Assembly: GCA_041581405.1 (NCBI GenBank)
Contig: JBFIDI010000188.1
Coordinates: 1-9,938 of the forward strand
Source: CAISIP01 sp041581405
GTDB taxonomy: Bacteria; Pseudomonadota; Gammaproteobacteria; Burkholderiales; Burkholderiaceae_C
DNA: 9,938 nucleotides
Reading direction: 5' to 3'
Under the pieces are notes generated by a model. That model was given only the letters and a program-made list of their open reading frames with translations, was not told where the DNA came from and did not search any database. Shown in pieces: positions 6,587 through 9,938 of the stretch. The first letter of the stretch is position 1, and each line of letters starts with the position of its first letter. The position numbers and the translations under genes are program-made.

Positions 6587-7669
6587 ATGCCCCCACTGCC
6601 TGCCAGTTTGCCCCATCTTCCCATCCGGGACGCAAGCGCCTGGGATCGCGATGCGATGCAGCGCGACACCTCCTGGTTGCACCATTTGACGCCGCGGCAG
6701 ATCGCCGAGATCGACACCGTCGTGGAAGGTTTGCGCCGCCATCAACGCACGCTGGAGACGGTCACGCCGGAAGACTTCGCCTTTCCCACCCTGGGCGTCT
6801 TCCTGCGGCGCTTTCTTTGGCATGACCTGGGCGACCGGGGCTTCGGCATCATCCGGGGACTGCCACTGGACCGCTACAGCACGGCGGAGGCCTGCATGGT
6901 CTACTGGGGCATGGGAACCCACCTTGGCATCGGCGTGTCGCAGTCACCCAAGGGCGAACGTCTGGGTGATGTGCGCAGCACGGGTGCCGATCTGAGCGAC
7001 CTCAACGCTCGTGGCTACCAGACCTCGGCTGAACTGTCGTTCCACAACGACCCCGGTGATGTGGTGGGACTCCTGTGCCTGAAGAAGGCGCGCGAGGGCG
7101 GTCTGTCGTCACTGGTCAGTGCCACCTCCATCTACAACGCCGTGCTGGCCGAACGACCGGACCTGTTGCCGCTGCTCGCGCGCGGATTCGAATACAACCG
7201 GCGCGGCCAGGAGGCACGCTTCCTGCAGCCAATCAGCGATCGCATCCCGATCTATGCCAGCGTCGATGGCGACCTCAGCATGCGGTACGTGCGCCAACTC
7301 ATCGAGACGGCCCGCGTGAAGATGGACATGCCCTTGCCGGACGAAGAACGCGAGGCGCTCGACTACCTGGACACGGTCACCCGACGTCCCGAACTCGTGC
7401 TGTCCATGATGCTGGAGCCCGGTGACATGGAGTTCGCCAACAACTACACGACGCTGCATTCGCGCACGCGCTACGAAGACCATGCCGACCCCGGCCAATG
7501 GCGCCATCTCCAGCGCCTGTGGCTCAAGGTGGCCGGCTTTCGCAAGCTCGACCCCGTGCAAATCGAACTGGACACCTTGTCCGGATGGAGCCGCAGAGAC
7601 GGGATCCTGCCTGCGAATGCGCCCGTGCCGGACGATCTGATCAAGGCGAACCCCGTAGTCACGCCCTGA
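6587..7669 (+). CDS. TauD/TfdA-family Fe(II)/2-oxoglutarate-dependent dioxygenase
   Basis: Predicted non-haem iron oxygenase that uses O2 and 2-oxoglutarate to hydroxylate a substrate, often leading to C-N, C-S or C-O cleavage. From ATG 6587 it has 360 residues, somewhat longer than E. coli TauD. The iron-binding facial triad is H153-x-D155 (in SFHNDPGD) plus H291 (in NNYTTLHSRTRYED, 285-298). R306 and R310 in RHLQR fit the arginine pair at +15 and +19 after the distal histidine, one of which binds 2-oxoglutarate. The core VVGLLCLKKAREGGLSSLVS (159-178) is typical of the family. No signal peptide is seen. ATG 6587 lies 11 bases after the Bug stop, with no clear ribosome binding site. An in-frame TTG at 6572 overlaps that stop as TTGA and would add five residues. 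Either way it is co-transcribed with the Bug and aldolase genes. Substrate specificity cannot be read. Confidence 0.9.
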   Translation: MPPLPASLPHLPIRDASAWDRDAMQRDTSWLHHLTPRQIAEIDTVVEGLRRHQRTLETVTPEDFAFPTLGVFLRRFLWHDLGDRGFGIIRGLPLDRYSTAEACMVYWGMGTHLGIGVSQSPKGERLGDVRSTGADLSDLNARGYQTSAELSFHNDPGDVVGLLCLKKAREGGLSSLVSATSIYNAVLAERPDLLPLLARGFEYNRRGQEARFLQPISDRIPIYASVDGDLSMRYVRQLIETARVKMDMPLPDEEREALDYLDTVTRRPELVLSMMLEPGDMEFANNYTTLHSRTRYEDHADPGQWRHLQRLWLKVAGFRKLDPVQIELDTLSGWSRRDGILPANAPVPDDLIKANPVVTP

Positions 7670-7716
7670 GGCGCACGACGTCTCGCGAATGTCCACCACA
7701 ACGAAAGGTACTTCCG

Positions 7717-8526
7717 ATGCTGCAACATGTCATTGACCTGAAAACCAGACTGCGCAATGGCGGTGTCGTCTACGGCGCGTGGCTGACCTTCAACGATGTC
7801 GGAGTGGCGGAGGTGCTTGCAAGCGCCGGCTACGATGCAATCCTGGTCGACATGGAACACACGTCGATCACACTCGATGGCTTCCAGAACCAGCTGGCGG
7901 CAATGCGCAAGTGGAACACCGTGGTGCTGGTTCGGGTCCCCGATCATTCGCCAGGCTTCATCAAGCGGGTACTGGATATCGGCGCGGACGGCATCATCGC
8001 GCCAATGACCATGGACGCCGAGCAGGCCAGGGCGCTCGTGGCAGCATGCCGTTATGCGCCCGAGGGTCGTCGCAGCTACGGACCGCGCCGCGCCACAAAC
8101 TACTACCGCGACACCGACGACTACCTCGCCCAGGCCTTCGACGGCTTGTTCATCATGCCGCAGATCGAACATGTGGCCGCAGCCGACCAGGCTCTGGCGA
8201 TTGCGTCGGTTCCAGGTATCGATGCCTTGTGTCTGGGCCCCATGGACCTCTCGGCCACGGCGGGCTTGCTGGGCCAACTCGACCACCCGACCATCGTCAG
8301 CGCTTTCGACAAGGTCTTCGACGCGGCGCGGCAGCAGGGCATGGCCGCATGCATGGGTTTTTCCGTGCCGCCGGAACAACAAGCGAAATGGGTCGCCAAG
8401 GGTGCGCGATTCGCCATCGCCGGGGACGATCTCGGCGCCCTGCGTGACGGGGTCGACCGCAGCCTGCAGCAATCACGCGAACGCCTGGCGGCGGCGTCAT
8501 TGCCGGGTGCGCAGCACACCGCCTGA
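7717..8526 (+). CDS. HpcH/HpaI-family aldolase/citrate lyase domain protein
   Basis: Class II (metal-dependent) aldolase, related to 4-hydroxy-2-oxoheptanedioate aldolase HpaI, which splits 4-hydroxy-2-oxo-acids into pyruvate and an aldehyde. It has 269 residues, the usual length. Catalytic motifs: VDMEH (44-48) with base H48, VRVP (72-75) with R73, MPQIE (147-151) with Q149 and metal ligand E151, and GPMDLS (174-179) with metal ligand D177. YGPRRATNYY (121-130) corresponds to the conserved RG-x-GP-x-RAS-x-Y loop, somewhat changed. ATG 7717 follows GAAAGG (7703-7708) at 8 bases. A 47-base gap separates it from the dioxygenase on the same strand, so it probably closes the plus-strand operon. 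It may instead be a 2-keto-3-deoxy-sugar-acid or 2-dehydro-3-deoxyglucarate type aldolase. The natural aldehyde partner is unknown. It converges on gyrB across 102 bases. Confidence 0.93.
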   Translation: MLQHVIDLKTRLRNGGVVYGAWLTFNDVGVAEVLASAGYDAILVDMEHTSITLDGFQNQLAAMRKWNTVVLVRVPDHSPGFIKRVLDIGADGIIAPMTMDAEQARALVAACRYAPEGRRSYGPRRATNYYRDTDDYLAQAFDGLFIMPQIEHVAAADQALAIASVPGIDALCLGPMDLSATAGLLGQLDHPTIVSAFDKVFDAARQQGMAACMGFSVPPEQQAKWVAKGARFAIAGDDLGALRDGVDRSLQQSRERLAAASLPGAQHTA

Positions 8527-8587
8527 ACCTTGCGTCGACACCCGTCGATCGGATGCCTGGCAAGAAAGCGACCGCGTTGAATCTGGC

Positions 8588-8623
8588 GCCGGGCCAGGCG
8601 GGGTTGGGTCAGGGCGTCCCGGC
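8588..8623. terminator. Possible stem-loop between convergent aldolase and gyrB genes
   Basis: GCCGGG (8588-8593) and CCCGGC (8618-8623) are inverted copies separated by 24 bases, in the gap between two convergent stop codons. The loop is long and no T-run follows, so the support is weak. No better hairpin was found in this gap. Confidence 0.15.
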
Positions 8624-8628
8624 CTTGA

Positions 8629-9938
8629 TCAAACGTCGATATTCCCCGCCCGCAGCGCATTCGTCTCGATGAAGTCGCGCCGCGGCTCCACCTCATCGCC
8701 CATCAGCATCGTGAACACCCGATCGGCCTCGATCGCGTCGTCGATCTGCACGCGCAGCAGGCGGCGCACGGCCGGGTCCATCGTGGTTTCCCACAGCTGC
8801 ATGGGGTTCATCTCGCCCAGGCCCTTGTAGCGCTGGCGCGAGGTGGCGCTTTCGGCCTGGCTGATCAGCCAGGCCATGGCTTCGCGGAAGTCGCCCACCG
8901 AGGCTTCCTTCTGGCGTTCGCCTTCGCCGCGGGTGACCTTGGCGCCTTCGCTGAGCAGGCCGCGGAAGGTGTTGGCGGCTTCGGCCAGTGCGGCGTAGTC
9001 GGCGCCGTGCACGAAGTCCTGCGTCAGCACGCTGCTCTTGACGTTGCCGTGGTGGCGGCGGCTGATGCGCAGGATGGGCTTGTCGGTGCGCACGTCGAAT
9101 TCGCCGGCCACTTCGGCGTCGGGGAGGTGGTCCTGCAAGGCCTTGGCGGATCGTTCGGCGTCGGCCACGGTGTCGAGGTTGAGCACCACGCCGTCGGCAA
9201 CGGCGCGCAAGGCCTCGGCATCCATGAAGTTCTGCAGGCGCGCGATGACGGCCTGCGCCACCTGGTGCTTGCGTGCCAGCGTAGCCAGGGTGTCGCCGGT
9301 GATCTCGGTGCTGTTCGGGCCGCCGGTGTGCACCGACGCATTGATCAACGCGATTCGCGTCAGGTAGCTGTCGAGCGCGCCGGCGTCCTTGAGGTACAAC
9401 TCTTCCTTGCCGGACTTGACCTTGTACAGCGGCGGCTGCGCGATGTAGATGTGGCCGCGTTCGACCAGCTCGGGCATCTGGCGGTAGAAGAACGTGAGCA
9501 GCAAGGTGCGGATGTGCGCGCCGTCCACGTCGGCGTCGGTCATGATGATGATGCGGTGGTACCGCAGCTTGGCCACGTCGAAATCGTCGTTGCCGGTGCT
9601 GCCGCCGGCCTTGCCGATGCCGGTGCCCAGCGCGGTGATCAGCGTCAGGATCTCGTTGCTGGTCAGCAGTTTTTCGTAGCGGGCTTTCTCGACGTTCAGG
9701 ATCTTGCCGCGCAGCGGCAGGATGGCCTGGAATTTCCGGTCGCGGCCCTGCTTGGCGGAGCCGCCGGCGGAGTCACCCTCGACGATGTAGATCTCGCACA
9801 AGGCCGGGTCTTTTTCCTGGCAGTCGGCCAGCTTGCCGGGCAGGCCCATGCCGTCGAGCACGCCCTTGCGCCGCGTCATGTCGCGTGCCTTGCGTGCCGC
9901 CTCGCGCGCGCGCGCGGCTTCGATGATCTTGCCGACGA
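8629..9938 (-). CDS. gyrB: DNA gyrase subunit B, C-terminal part (5' end outside window)
   Basis: ATPase-bearing subunit of the type IIA topoisomerase that introduces negative supercoils. The visible 435 complete codons cover the TOPRIM domain, the proteobacterial insert and the tail that contacts GyrA. The frame is open to the window edge, beginning VGKIIEAARAREAARKARD, so the ATG at 9879 is internal and not the true start. Numbering from that first V: EGDSAGGS (53-60) carries catalytic E53, and DADVDG (134-139) carries the metal ligands D134, D136 and D138. A run of about 165 residues between LYLKDAG and RYKGLGEMN contains the insert typical of Gram-negative GyrB. The protein ends ALRAGNIDV. 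The stretch KAGGSTGNDDF (109-119) lengthens the loop before KLRYHRIIIMTDADVDG compared with E. coli, and I associate this with Comamonadaceae. It converges on the aldolase gene. Confidence 0.98.
   Translation of the reverse strand, partial: VGKIIEAARAREAARKARDMTRRKGVLDGMGLPGKLADCQEKDPALCEIYIVEGDSAGGSAKQGRDRKFQAILPLRGKILNVEKARYEKLLTSNEILTLITALGTGIGKAGGSTGNDDFDVAKLRYHRIIIMTDADVDGAHIRTLLLTFFYRQMPELVERGHIYIAQPPLYKVKSGKEELYLKDAGALDSYLTRIALINASVHTGGPNSTEITGDTLATLARKHQVAQAVIARLQNFMDAEALRAVADGVVLNLDTVADAERSAKALQDHLPDAEVAGEFDVRTDKPILRISRRHHGNVKSSVLTQDFVHGADYAALAEAANTFRGLLSEGAKVTRGEGERQKEASVGDFREAMAWLISQAESATSRQRYKGLGEMNPMQLWETTMDPAVRRLLRVQIDDAIEADRVFTMLMGDEVEPRRDFIETNALRAGNIDV

Noticed and set aside
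8629..9879. Treating the ATG at 9879 as the start of a short topoisomerase gene
   Set aside because: The frame continues upstream to the window edge with the normal gyrase B sequence VGKIIEAARAREAARKARD, so the gene is simply cut by the window.
9902..9915. Alternating CG run that could be read as a simple repeat or Z-DNA tract
   Set aside because: It encodes the normal gyrase B segment EAARAREAAR; Arg/Ala codons in a GC-rich genome explain it.

Overview
The window looks like a high-GC betaproteobacterial chromosome, most likely Burkholderiales and probably Comamonadaceae-like. This rests on three things: a Bug-family periplasmic binding protein, a gyrase B with the proteobacterial C-terminal insert and the ending ALRAGNIDV, and GC-rich codon use throughout. 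The family-level placement comes from remembered protein motifs, not from a search.

Layout. (1) 1-1050, minus: DAHP synthase (first step of the shikimate pathway), complete at the N-terminus and cut by the window edge at the C-terminus. (2) 1155-2360, plus: a rhomboid intramembrane serine protease with a long C-terminal extension, divergent from DAHP synthase. (3) 2417-8526: an accessory metabolic locus built around a LysR-type regulator (4510-5499, minus). Downstream of the regulator on the minus strand lie an ATP-grasp ligase and an amidohydrolase, which overlap by ATGA. Diverging on the plus strand are a Bug/TctC solute-binding protein, a TauD/TfdA-type Fe(II)/2-oxoglutarate dioxygenase and an HpcH/HpaI-type aldolase. 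The 95-base gap between regulator and Bug gene is AT-rich for this genome (42 of 95 bases are G or C) and carries several inverted TGAT/ATCA copies, as expected of a LysR operator. (4) 8629-9938, minus: the C-terminal part of gyrB, convergent with the aldolase gene. Its 5' part lies beyond the window.

How the genes may work together (inference). The Bug protein would bind a small, probably carboxylated compound. The dioxygenase would hydroxylate it, or cleave a C-N, C-S or C-O bond. The aldolase would split a hydroxy-oxo-acid into pyruvate or a similar 2-oxo acid plus an aldehyde. The ATP-grasp enzyme would form an amide or peptide-like bond, and the amidohydrolase would cut or rearrange a C-N or C-C bond. 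The substrate cannot be read from the sequence. I do not recognise this six-gene combination as a named pathway, and it is the best candidate here for something undescribed. Its position beside gyrB suggests a chromosomal-origin neighbourhood, since gyrB commonly follows dnaA-dnaN, but those genes are not visible.

No tRNA, rRNA, CRISPR array, insertion sequence or integrase was seen. Every gap between genes is about 105 bases or less.
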